DNA from: Isoetes taiwanensis
Taxonomy: Eukaryota; Streptophyta; Lycopodiopsida; Isoetales; Isoetaceae
Assembly (NCBI GenBank): GCA_021234155.1
Contig: JAJEKV010000040.1
Location: forward strand, 9,467,541-9,531,540
Direction of reading: 5' to 3'
Length of the DNA stretch: 64,000 nucleotides
Notes under the pieces: model-generated
Seen by the model: only the letters and a program-made list of their open reading frames with translations
Databases searched by the model: none
What the model was told of the DNA's origin: nothing
Part shown: in pieces, positions 35,431 through 46,754 of the stretch
Layout of the letters: each line of letters begins with the position of its first letter
Position numbering within the stretch: position 1 is the stretch's first letter
Made by a program: the position numbers and the translations under genes

Positions 35431-36226
35431 TGTAGTTAGTGTTGCGGTTCACGTGCCCTTGAAGCTTTAAGTGAAACAAGCGGTCGAAGGGTCTAATTTA
35501 TATTGTGTGCGGCTATGATGTATGTTGTTATTATGTTGTTGATGTTTCTTTCTTTGCATCATCAACAAGCGATTATTTTTGAAGTCAAAATTTGGACTTC
35601 TATTGTCTTTATTCTTTTTTCTTGAATAAAACAAATATCCACCTTCACGGTTTGGAAATATCAGTTGGATGTGTATTTGTATTATCAGCATTTTGATTTG
35701 GAAGGGCTCTAAGACAAAACTTCACGATACAAAACATGAACACTTATATTACAAAAGCAGTTGGAACAAATCGAGATTGCATATATAAAGTCGTGCTCTA
35801 AATAGCGATCTGAGATCAAAAAGGCCAACCCAAAAAGGCCATGCAAAATATATTTATAAAAGCATCTTTTTACGCTCCTAGCGAGAATTCGCATGCATAG
35901 GAAGGACCCATCACTTCATACATGCACCACTCTTCTTTGGCGACTTGAGGTTTAGAGGCGGATCAGGAAGGAAGTGAACCGTGAACCCTAGAAAAAAACC
36001 AATGGTTATTCTTGCGGCGTATATCCCACAAGCCTAACCCAAATGAAAGGGCTTCACATATAAGCAATTAAAAAATTATTTCTAGTAAATGGGTTAATGT
36101 GGGGGGCATGGGATGCCTTCTTGATGCACAGTTGGGTGTGTGTGTGGGGAATTTGTCTTGGACCTATGCACAAATTTAGGTTGGATTGGTTGTTCATGGA
36201 CCCCTGGCACCCTGGAATCCATGAGC

Positions 36227-36823
36227 AGCCATTCCTTTGCCAAATTCCGTGAAACTATAGCTAATCTCATTGCTATCCTTTTGCAAAATTTTTGTGAAAC
36301 TATAGCTAATCTCATTGCTAGTTAATACTGTGAACTTATTGACTACCTATTTGTTACATTAGCGTGAAAATCTAGCTCCATTTCTTTAGCCATAATTCCG
36401 TGATCATCACTTGAATATGGTCTACATAAGTTTCATATGGTCAAATTGTTTTACATCACATAAGTTTCTACATATGGTCACATAAGTTTCTATATCACTT
36501 GCATATGGTCACATCGTTTCTTTTAACTTCATAAGTGTGTTATGGGTTTAGGGTTAATTAGAACACATTAGAACTATTTATGATTCCATAGTTTTAAATG
36601 CCTATTGGAATTTGTCTTTTGGCACTAGTTAGAGTATCATATGACCAAATGCACTAGTTTAAGGCATCTTCAAATGCATCCATAGTTTAAGTGCCACAAT
36701 GTGCCTTATATTGAAATCATGACTTGTCTACATTGTTTCAAATAACTTCATAAGTGTGTTATGGGTTTAGGGTTATTTAGAACACATTAGAACTATTGAT
36801 GCTTCCATAGTTTTAGATTCGAA
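36227..36823. repeat. Three kinds of local direct repeat
   Basis: GTGAAACTATAGCTAATCTC with ATTGCTA occurs at about 36249 and 36295. CATATGGTCACATAAGTTTC-like words recur three times in 36415-36510. A 76-bp unit (CTTCATAAGTGTGTTATGGG ... CATAGTTTTA) occurs at about 36527 and 36749. Confidence 0.8.
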
Positions 36824-37046
36824 TGTAAGGAATAAATCTATGTAGAACATTCTCTTTACCAAAAAAATCTAGGTATGCTTGCATGGGCTCAGGTTCTGAG
36901 GCAAAGACATTAATGGCACCTTTACAACCGTCTCTATATGATGCCATTTTTTCGCGCGATTTTCTCGTCTTCCACTCACTTGCGACTTCCAGTTCCTTGT
37001 TCTTCCCATTCAGATCACTCAGTCCTCCAATTTCTTCCATCGGGAC

Positions 37047-37339
37047 ATGGCCAGGATCAAGTACACGGCCAGGAAGGCCGACGAAGAATCCTCCCGGGCT
37101 TCCTCCACTTCCAGCAATGGGGGCATGCAAATGACCTTTGTTGCTAAATTTTCATGCAAGGAAGTGAATCGAGTCATTGAGCAAGGAGCTAAAGTTTCTA
37201 AAAGAGTCTAGCAGTGGATTGACCGTGTTTTGCCTCATGAGGAGCGCCTTTTGCAGATGACCATGCAATCTGATGGACTTTATCTTTATGTGGAGCTGCA
37301 GATGCCCCCCTCGATCACTAGCCAATATAATGTCCGGAC
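37047..37339 (+). pseudogene. Short ORF with histone-H3-tail-like N-terminus, interrupted by TAG
   Basis: ATG at 37047 begins MARIKYTARKADEESS, which matches the histone H3 tail ARTKQTARKS at seven of ten positions, but the H3 fold does not follow. The frame runs to a TAG at 37206-37208 and continues in the same frame (QWIDRVLPHEERLLQ, then LYLYVELQMPPS) to a stop at 37339. The segment is clearly GC-richer than its flanks and is preceded by CT-rich leader-like sequence, so it looks like a real gene start. It could be a truncated host gene or an element ORF. I do not recognise it beyond the N-terminus. Confidence 0.35.
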
Positions 37340-37486
37340 TTAGAGCTGTTTTTGGTTTAAGGTTTAGAGCTTCGAGCTTGATTTTTTTTTGTAAAGCATC
37401 CACCTGATGGTTTTCCTTCTATGTAGTACGAAACAGAAACTTTGTGTAATTTCGAGCTTGATTTTCATGGTTTTTCCTTAATATAT

Positions 37487-37660
37487 GACAGAAACTTTGT
37501 GTAATTTCTTATGTCCAGAAACTGTGTAATTTCTTTTGTCCAGATCTATTAATGTGTTTACTTTGTGAATCATCTTTTTCTGCAAGTCCTACTTATCTTT
37601 GTCAAAGGAAATACAAAAACCAAAGTAGTTACAACCGATGCACTTCAAACCCGAGCAACC
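37487..37660. repeat. Dispersed repeat, copy 1 (partner 39158-39330)
   Basis: GAAACTTTGTGTAATTTCTT, TGTCCAGATCTATTAATG, GTGAATCATCTTTTT, CAAGTCCTACTTATCTT and GTTACAACCGATGCACTTC appear in the same order in both copies, at roughly 88% identity. It lies directly downstream of the ORF at 37.05 kb and may be its 3' UTR or the end of an element. Confidence 0.85.
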
Positions 37661-39157
37661 AAACTGAAGCAAACAAACAAAACACATCTAATTGAAATGG
37701 ACACCACTATCTTCACCATTCTAATGTGTCAAGGATCCTGCATTATGGTATCTGTGAGGCAATTTAGTCTAAATTTGATCTTCTGTGTTCTCCTTTCATG
37801 TTTCTCAAGCTTTTCCACTTTCTCCCTTCTTTTCCGACCCTCCCCTGCTTTTGATCGATTCAATTTCCCCTTTGTTGCATGCACCTGTGCTTTATGATTG
37901 CCAAAATGAAAGCGATTTTAACCTAAAGCCTAAAAACTCTGCCATTTCTCCATTGTTTTTGGGCTTCAAAAGAAGATCAGCAATCTCGGCTTTCAAACTT
38001 GAAGGATATCTCGTCCAAAGGCTCATGGAGCCTCTTTCCGACCGGGGCGCCAATATGGGATAATCACTTTCGAAGATCCCAATTTCCTTGGTGTTATGCC
38101 TTCAATGGATCTTTTCTTTGGCATTCTGAGCCTTATGGTGTCCAGCCCCCTTTTGTTGAAGTCAATTCGATCTTTGCTTGGGACAATATGCTTCAAAATG
38201 AGCGGCCTCAACTAGGATCTAAACTTGCTCTGTGCACGGTATTCATTTAAACTCTCATATGGTTTTGAGAAAATGAAATGTCTTTTCAATTCTATTTGTC
38301 ATTCTCAAAGTAAACAAAGCGAGGGATCAACATAGCTAACCTTTGGTCTCACTTGCTCTCTCTCGCAAAAAGGCCTTACCATAAATGCTTTACCATCTTA
38401 TAAAACTTCTAGCTGATTTCTTGCTCATAGGGTACATGGAGCTATGCAGAGGTCATCGAGAGGAGAAAATTTGATAGAGGAGCGAGATAGGTTTGAAGTT
38501 GAGTTTATATGGAGATGAGAGAATTCATGAACACGGTCAAGTTCCCTCCCCATAATCAATGGTGCAATGAGACGGATGATCGAGAGACAATGAAATAAGC
38601 AAGGCAAGAGAAAGGATTTGGGCAAGTATATATACAAGAGAAGTTATGCAAATGATTTACATGTTTTGGTTCATAAACTTCGAACCATCATGAATTCATG
38701 AAAAAGCAGTTAAAAGACAAATATAGGCGGATGTTCTACACTCCACGGAATGTTAGGCGATGCTTATGGCACCCTTATACTTCTCATGGTTCAAAGGATT
38801 TTTACAGATTAATAAGGGATAATCTATGGATGGCGACTCCTATGTCATGGGGCTGCTGATTCATTCACTCAATCCTATAACCAACCTGTTCAACTGCCAT
38901 AAACTTCGATGATCCAAAGATTCCTACCATTCGATGGAGACATACATTGGCGATATTGCCTCCTTTGAGATGCAATAGTATCTTTTGGTTTTGCGGGTTT
39001 GTAACGAGAGACAGTTTTTGCTATTTGGATGAGATATGGGATTACCTCTTTGGAAAGACCTCGGTTCTGGCTCTAATCCTCTTCTACAACAAGCAGTTAA
39101 CACAAAAGTATAGGACTCAAGGCCCGACAAGACTTGGACAAGACCTTAATATATAGC

Positions 39158-39330
39158 GAAACTTTGTGTAATTTCTTTTGTCCGAAGCTGTGTAATTTCT
39201 TTTTGTCGGATCTATTAATGTATTTACTATGTGAATCATCTTTTTACGCAAGTCCTACTTATCTTGTCAAAGGAAATACAAAAAAACCAAAACTAGTTAC
39301 AACTGATGCACTTCCAAACCGAGGCGAGAG
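39158..39330. repeat. Dispersed repeat, copy 2 (partner 37487-37660)
   Basis: Second copy of the same 170-bp segment, again beginning GAAACTTTGTGTAATTTC and ending just after TTACAACTGATGCACTTCC. The DNA between the copies is unrelated to either copy. Confidence 0.85.
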
Positions 39331-42300
39331 GCAATGTTGAACATCAAAAGTACAAATGCAGGTTCAAAAGTACATCAATTTACATTATCAAGATGGCAAC
39401 AACATGATCTTTGATAAATCACCAACCATAATCAAACTTCATTATCCAAAATGTTAAATGCAAATCTGGCATCAGGTACATCAAAGTACTTAAACTTTTC
39501 GGGATATCCATTGCTTGCTTAGATTCTTTATCAACAGTTGGATAGTTTCTTCTCAAGCACGTAGTCTTTTCATTCTCAACTTCCACTTTGACCCAAGGAA
39601 AGGTTTCAAATGCTCGAAGAAAATTACCTTCACGGGCGAGATGGCTGATAAGCTTGTTTGGGGACACTCGCGCCCGCGCACTATTCTTGTAACTTGTGGT
39701 ATAACATGTCATCAATCAAAAGCTTGTGTTGTGTTCAGCCCATGTTCCCTTGTATCTAGAGTCGTGGTAGACCTTGTTGAGATCTTTCGTGAGAATAGGC
39801 TTTTTGCTCACTTTAAATGATGTGTTTGTGCACACATCGAGTGCCAAGTAAATAGCAACTTGTCTCTAAGACTCCTTGGAAAGGTATGCTTCAGGATTAA
39901 ATTTGCGACCACACTTTCGTCAATGTTGTCCGGATATAGCAACCACGAAGTGCTCCACGCACCATTCAAAAACTCAATGCTCTTGGATGCAAAACCAATA
40001 TCTTTGAGAGATTGAGATGCTTTGCCTCGCACCATCTTGAAGGCTCTTTGGGCAATAGTTCCCCTTTCTCAAGCAGCTTGCACAAAACTCCTTCAAGCTC
40101 AAAAATTAAAAGCTTCATAAGGCGGTTTAAGCCGCTTATTGATTAGCAACATAGATTTTGCTATGTATGTCACCATACGTTTACTATTCTTTATAGTAGC
40201 CACCTGCTCTCTTGTACTTCGTAGAATTTAAATGTTAAAAACACATACTAAATTGGAAGTTAAGAGATGGAATTGCTAAGTTACCGGTGAATATGATTCG
40301 ATCTCAAGGATTGACTTATTTGTTTGGACTGCCTATACTACTGCTCCTTCAGCGATACAATTCTTTTTCACGGGGTACTCAACATTCTTCTTCTCAAATT
40401 GACTGCTTAAGGCTGGTTAGTCCCTCTTTTCTCCTTACATGGATTTTGTGATCAACTTTGCTTTTCATACTAGGTGATGATCACGGTATCCTTAGTTCTT
40501 GTCCATGATATGGCCTCAGGCACATGTTCTTTATCTGCCAAACACTTTAAATATTATGGGACTAAGAATTCACTTATTGACCTTTCCATTTTTCTATAAG
40601 CTACCTGGTGGAAGTGACATTGTGGCCAAATCTTCTGTCTCTTCAAGATAAATGTCATTCTCAACTTCAAAACATGCTTCACTCTTAATATCAGCTAAGA
40701 CTTCTTTAAGCGACATGCGAATCAAGACCTGGGCATTAACAATTTCATAACTTGCACCTCTTTGTCGCTCTTTGCATGTCATTTTAAACATGCATATAAC
40801 CTCAACTCATACAGTGATTACATTACCTTCTTTGACATTATTTTCAGTAATGACTCGCAGCCGTCTTTTGTGTTCTTCTTCAGCGGTCAAATCAGCACTC
40901 AAGCGTCTTGGCGGTGACTTGTTTTCCTTGGCGGGGAGGACATGGATGTTGGAGTAAAAGGCAGCCATTGCAAATTCTCCATTCCTTTCGCTCCCACATG
41001 CATAAACATTCCTCAATATAAGGTATGATCATTTCAAACTTATCATAAATGTACAACCAACCATCACAAGACTCTATCATTGTGTTCATTTGCACTCTTT
41101 TTCGTAAGATTTCGGACCAAGTAGAGATATCCATGTCATTGATATCTTGTGCTCCTAATGGATCACCCATGACATTCTTAGATACACTACACCACGAGAG
41201 ACATACATGGTTAAATAGTTAAAGAAAATGAGGCAAAAGAGTGATAATGTTCAACTACGAAATGCACAAGACAACAAAGGTAGATAATCGCATGCATGCA
41301 TTCTGCAACAATGGTAGGTAGAAGCATGCCATATGTTTTCAATGATGCGTGACAAAATGGGCGCGCCCGTTCAATTCAATACTATCCTTTGTATTACTCA
41401 TAACTATTGCTCCTGTAGCGTGAGGAGGATCAAATCAAATGGTGACTCATAGTTTGTCTAGCAAGTAACATTCTTTTAAGACAAGATTTCATCTTTTTCA
41501 GCTCATCAATGTGCCATCCCTAGAAATTTCTAAAGAAATGTAGTCGTTACTTGCATCCTTTATAACAGTGTAATCTCGTAAGTTCTTTTTTTGTAGGTCA
41601 ATGGCGGCCTCAATGCCAACCCTTGCTATAGTGGGTAAGGTTGTAATTAATGCTTCATATCGCCAATGTCACCCCTCAAGTGTGCTTGTTTTCTTGCCAA
41701 GGCCTTTTGATTTTGTCGGTTAAGTCATTGCACGGTCATTATCATTCATTGTTGTCTTTCAATATCTTCTATCACGAAATCCATTCTTTCAACCACATTG
41801 ACATTCTTTGTAACATGCATCGATTAGACAAAATTGTATATACAAATTGCAACAACAAATGAGCATTGTTTGAGTTGAAGCGCAACTAATAGCTAAGCGG
41901 AAACTAAAACAAAGCTGAAACTACCACCAAGCGCAGCTACTACCAAGAAAAACATTGAGGCTGTAACTACACATGCAAGCCCGACATTGAACTATAACTC
42001 CAGCGATGGTTGCAACTTTCGAGGCTGCGGTGACACTACACACACTGACATTCGTTTGTAACTCAAAGTAGTTTCAACTCGAGCGCATTGCCAAAGTTGC
42101 AAATTGAACTACCAAACTAGAACTCCACAGGTTCTAGCGCCTTTACTGCAACTATGCGCATATAAACAACTTCTAACACTAACTAAAAATAAGGGCACTA
42201 ACTAAAACTAACACTTGCCACTCAAATGTCAAATGTAACTAACATGAACCGCGAGCTCAGGAATAAACTCTTGAAATTTAAAGCGTATGCAAAGCGACCA

Positions 42301-43384
42301 CAGGACACAAACTATCAACTATGGCAAGCGCCAACTTATCTATACACTCATCAAACAAGAAAGATACATCTAAATTACCTTGTGGATTGTTCTTTGAAGT
42401 TGCTCTCGCCTTAGTGTTAGATGTTACATAGGATTTGGGTGCTCTTGGAGCGATATGACTTTCGTGCGTCATTCTCCTCCTCTTCATCAATTGTAGCGAC
42501 ATCTTGACACTATGACTCATTCTTTTTAGTTCTTGAGGCTGAAGATGCATGCTCATAAAAGCTAAGCCAATCACCGTCGCCCATTTGCAATGTAACACAA
42601 AAGCCATCGCTAAAGCACACACGAAAACACACGCCCTAAAACTTTATCTCATTTGAATATCTTCTTGTATAGATCCATGAACTCCCTTTTTCTTTTTTCT
42701 CTTGTAGAAGCTTGTATACGTAACAAGCTCTACCCTTCACTTTCTCACCCACATCTTAGCATCTCAATGTCATCGAATACTTCTCTCATTTATATAAATC
42801 CTTATAGGTGATCCCTCTCTCTTTGGCCGGTCCGTTACGCTTATCTTCTTCCATGAACACGAAAATAAAAAATGAAAACACAATTACAAACCACAAAAGT
42901 AGACTATAATAATAAGCGAGAAAAGACTTCTTTGGGAAAATAAGTGTTCTAAACTCTTTTTATGTACATCATTCTTACATTTCTTTGATATGTAGCAAGT
43001 CATTGACTAATATTAGGGCCACAATTCTTTGCCAAAAATGAAATACAAATGCAAAACTGTAGACTTACAAATGTGCAAAAACTTCACGCAAATGTGCACT
43101 TACCGGTAGCTTCAATAAAAGCAAAACTGCTAAAGCAAATAACAAAAAGAAACCTACGACCATTTACATATACATGCGTTGAGACTTTAATAATGTTGTA
43201 ATCAACAATGCTTTCTTTAATAAATTGTGTAACAAAACAAATTTATTCTAAATGGCAGCCACTTCTTTCATATTGCTCAACCTTTGAAAAGTTTCAATAT
43301 GAAATTCTTAGCCTGATTAGATAGCTTTCTTTGCTCATATCTAAAATTTATCTTATGGGAACCAAAAAATTCTCTCCTGAGTCT
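39331..43384. other. No gene recognised
   Basis: Several minus-strand frames of 65-115 codons (for example 39419-39715, 39808-40035, 40892-41170, 42278-42622) look faintly protein-like, but none contains a motif I can name and they do not join by obvious splice sites. Probably remains of one or more mobile elements. Confidence 0.4.
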
Positions 43385-46250
43385 TCACAAATCCGACTCG
43401 AAGAGTGGATTTAAAAGTTCCACAAAGCTAGAATAAAGGGGTGAAACAAATCGAATGCCAAGGCTAAAAAAAAATTGTAATAGTCTATGTGCATAACCAA
43501 TCTTACTCAATAACTTGAGATCTTCAAATGGTAGCTTCCCTGTCACCCTGTCAATCCTTGAAAAATTGAAATCACAATTTATGCCCCATTTAATTAGCGC
43601 CACAATTGCCGGCCCCAAATCGTGTTCTTGATGGAAGTGCGTGGCCAATGAACATCTCGGTTACGGAATGCGGTGATGGCTAAGCTCTTGGGTGCTTCAA
43701 GCGAGTTCCCCCAAAATTCCGTCATTCTAGCCATTGAGTTGGTGAAGTTCTTGGAGCTATTTTTGGACTAAAATTCCCACTATTTTGGATCTATTATTTG
43801 ATGTTGCAAAACTAACATATTGAGCCACTATACCATGCTTTAACCCTTGCCCTTGACAAAAGTGCTCTTGTTGTGCTCAATACTCTCGTCATCGTATTGA
43901 GGAAATTCAATGAGACCATTTCCCCAATTGTACCTTTATTTATCACGGGAGTCCGACTCAGGGAAATTCACTAATGGCCAGGTGCATTGGAAGACATGGA
44001 TTTGGATGATTCCTCTTCTCCACATCCCATGGGACACATCACGATATAGATGGAGTCAAACTTGGCTTTTCTCACGATTAGTCATTAGCCCTTGATGCAA
44101 TATAAGCCGGGTAAATGTTCTTATTTTATTTGCGGTGTAGCTCTTCCAACCTTTTTTTACATCTTTTGCATTACTAGAGCTTTTTTGCCCTCGGTTCAAA
44201 GAAAAGTAGCTGCGGAAGGTTTGTCTTTGAATTAAAGCTTTGTATATTTCCTTCCTTTGGGAATATATTTCTTTGCCCTTGAAATTCCGTGACTATATCA
44301 CGTCAACCCGACTCATCAATATCTTAATTTTGTCCATTCTTGTATTGTATATTTCCTTGTCGAGTTGAACCCTTGGTTGATTTGCTATTTCTTCCCAAGA
44401 TTTCCAGCCCGGATCCATCATCATAAGGTCCCCTACAATGCGATACACCTTGATGCCATTGCATGTATTTTTTTGAATGAATACATGCAGGGCGGGTTAT
44501 TCTCACTATCACGCCATACACGGATGCCAAAAAACTTCACCTCTTTAGAATTAACATCAATACATGGTGGTCTATAGCCGAGGAGGAGGCTAAGTTCGGG
44601 CCTCCAAACATTCTCCACCGGGATGTTGAAGTGTTTGGGCCGGGGGTTGGCCCCGGAAATATGCGATCTCGGGAAGTTGGTATTTCAAGTATGGGCTGCC
44701 TACGAGGTGGGATTCTTGCACCCAATACTTAATCAATATCGAGGTGGGGAAGGAGAATTGTTGGATGGCTCTCCATATCATTTTAGCTTGCGAGCTTGTG
44801 CTTGAACAAAGGGTCCTTGCATCCCGACCCCCATCTTTCTTTGACTTGGTCAAGTCATCCCATGCTACCTTGTGTGTGCCACCGCGAAATAAATTTCCTA
44901 ATGGTTGTCTCTATCTTGGTATATGATGCTTTTATCCCCAATGATTCTTTGAAAGAAAAATAAACATGGTACTCCTATAGCGGCATTAGCAATCCCTGTA
45001 TTCTTCGGCCAAGGATAGGCAAGATGCATATGTCAGAGCTTTTTTTTTTTTTTTATCACGGTAACAATTGGCTCCCACAATCCTTTTAATGAAGGTTCAA
45101 AGCCAAGGGATACCTAATATCCTTTGTGCAGTTGATTCTTTATTTAGCACCTTGATTCCTTGCATAGATGCTTCTTGGAAATCCATAATTATGACACACT
45201 TACTTTTGTTCAAAACACACACGATATCTTTGCCAAAATCTTTCCATTGCGGGTTATGAAATTGGGTAGACTTTTCCCCATCTTCTTTCAAGAAAACAAA
45301 AGTATCGTTAGCATATTGCATAATGGAAAAATACCTCCCTTCCCTAGTAGTTGTAGGCAATGGATATCTCCTTTTGGTGCATGTACATCCTGACTTTGTC
45401 AAAACCGTACTATCGGGAATAGGTAGGGGCAAGGCCAGCCTTGCCTCACACCTCTTCTACAAGCGATGATGGGAGATCCATTGATTATCAGGATGAGGCT
45501 GATCATATTAAATCCATATACTTTACGGTAAACCATCTTAGGCAATCCAATGTGGGCCATGGCTTTCTCCAAGAATTGCCAACTAATTGTGTCTAAGCCC
45601 CTCACGAAATCTAACTTAGGAGCATACATACATGAAAGCTTGTTTAATCTGAGACCTTGGCGACTCAATATAGTTATCCAAAATATTTCTCACAGGGGAG
45701 AAAATTTGGCGTGATTTAAAGACCTTCATTAAGTTTGGCTTCAATCTGTTTGCAAGAATCTTAGCTAGCACCTTATAAGTGGTGTTAGTAAGTCTCCACT
45801 CACCAATGTTTGTTGGGTAGCCAACTTTTGGTATAAGGGTAATATGCCCTGCATTAATTGCTGGATGCAAATATCTAGCTTGCCATGCTCCTTGGATGAA
45901 AGTTATAAGATCATCTTTCATAATTTCCCAGAAACCTAAATAAAATTCAAGTTGAAACCCATCAGGGCCCGGGCTCTTACCATGTGCCATGGACTGTAGT
46001 ATTTCCTTTATCTCCCTTTCCTCAGGTGTTTTCAGTAACTCCTTGTCCTTTATTTCTGGTCCCTTAGGAATTTGAGTAAAGAAGTCATCTATGACCTTTG
46101 TATCTACCTCATACTTGGTAAACAACTTTTGGTATTCTTTGTGAAAATAATCTTGTATCTCCTTTTGAGAGGCCAAGGTGTTCCCCTTCCCATCCTTAAC
46201 CAGTACAATTCCATTGTTAATAATTCTGCTCTCCTGCACCTGCATCATCC
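43385..46250 (-). mobile_element. L1-like LINE ORF2, decayed (RT to C-terminus)
   Basis: Read from 46248 leftwards. RT N-terminal region (EILQSMAHGKSPGPDGFQLE; AGHITLIPKVGYPTNIGEWR; NTTYKVLAKILANRLKP). Then, in another frame, FVRGLDTISWQFLEKAMAHI, INGSP and RRGVRQGWPCP (about 45600-45430). Then MQYANDTFVFLKED, a YADD box changed to YAND (about 45320), and YLGIPWL-type sequence. Past an internal A15 run (45040-45054 on the plus strand) it continues with KSKKDGGRDAR-type and GPFVQAQARKLK-type sequence (about 44850-44740) and a C-terminal region to about 44.3 kb, possibly 43.4 kb. The endonuclease domain is absent, so it is 5' truncated. Multiple frame changes. The left boundary is uncertain. 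Confidence 0.8.
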
Positions 46251-46322
46251 ATTTGGGCTGAACCTGAAGAAAAAGGCTGAACCTGCATCATCCATTTGGG
46301 CTGAACCTGAAGAAAAAGGCTC
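46240..46322. repeat. 43-bp tandem duplication at the 5' edge of the LINE
   Basis: TGCATCATCCATTTGGGCTG followed by AACCTGAAGAAAAAGGCT is present twice, starting at 46241 and 46284, with no mismatches seen. Confidence 0.9.
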
Positions 46323-46754
46323 CTAGAATCTGGGTTCAGATTGATATACTGAAAGAGATTCCTAAGCAGGACTACTATGGGGGGCCTATGTGTTTCCTTT
46401 TTATGTCAAGCAATAATTTATACAACATTATTATTATCAAGTTTGGAAACCATCATCTTGGGTTTTTCATAAAAGAAATAGGATATTTGTTGAAATTACG
46501 ACCATGGGTGTTATTCTTACTTGGGTAAGTGATTGGCATTCTAGCACTTTTTGAGCTCCAAGATTGTATGAATCACGTGGATCGGTAACTGTTGTTTGAA
46601 GTGGCAAAAAGATGCACCTTTTTAATAGGATATTTCAACTAGGGATTGTGGACAAGATTGGACAAGATCCAGTCCTTGGTTTGGAATATGCGGAGATCAT
46701 GTTAGCAAGGCATCTTCCAAGTGAGAAAAAAAGTGAATCTAGAGTGAAGGAACA

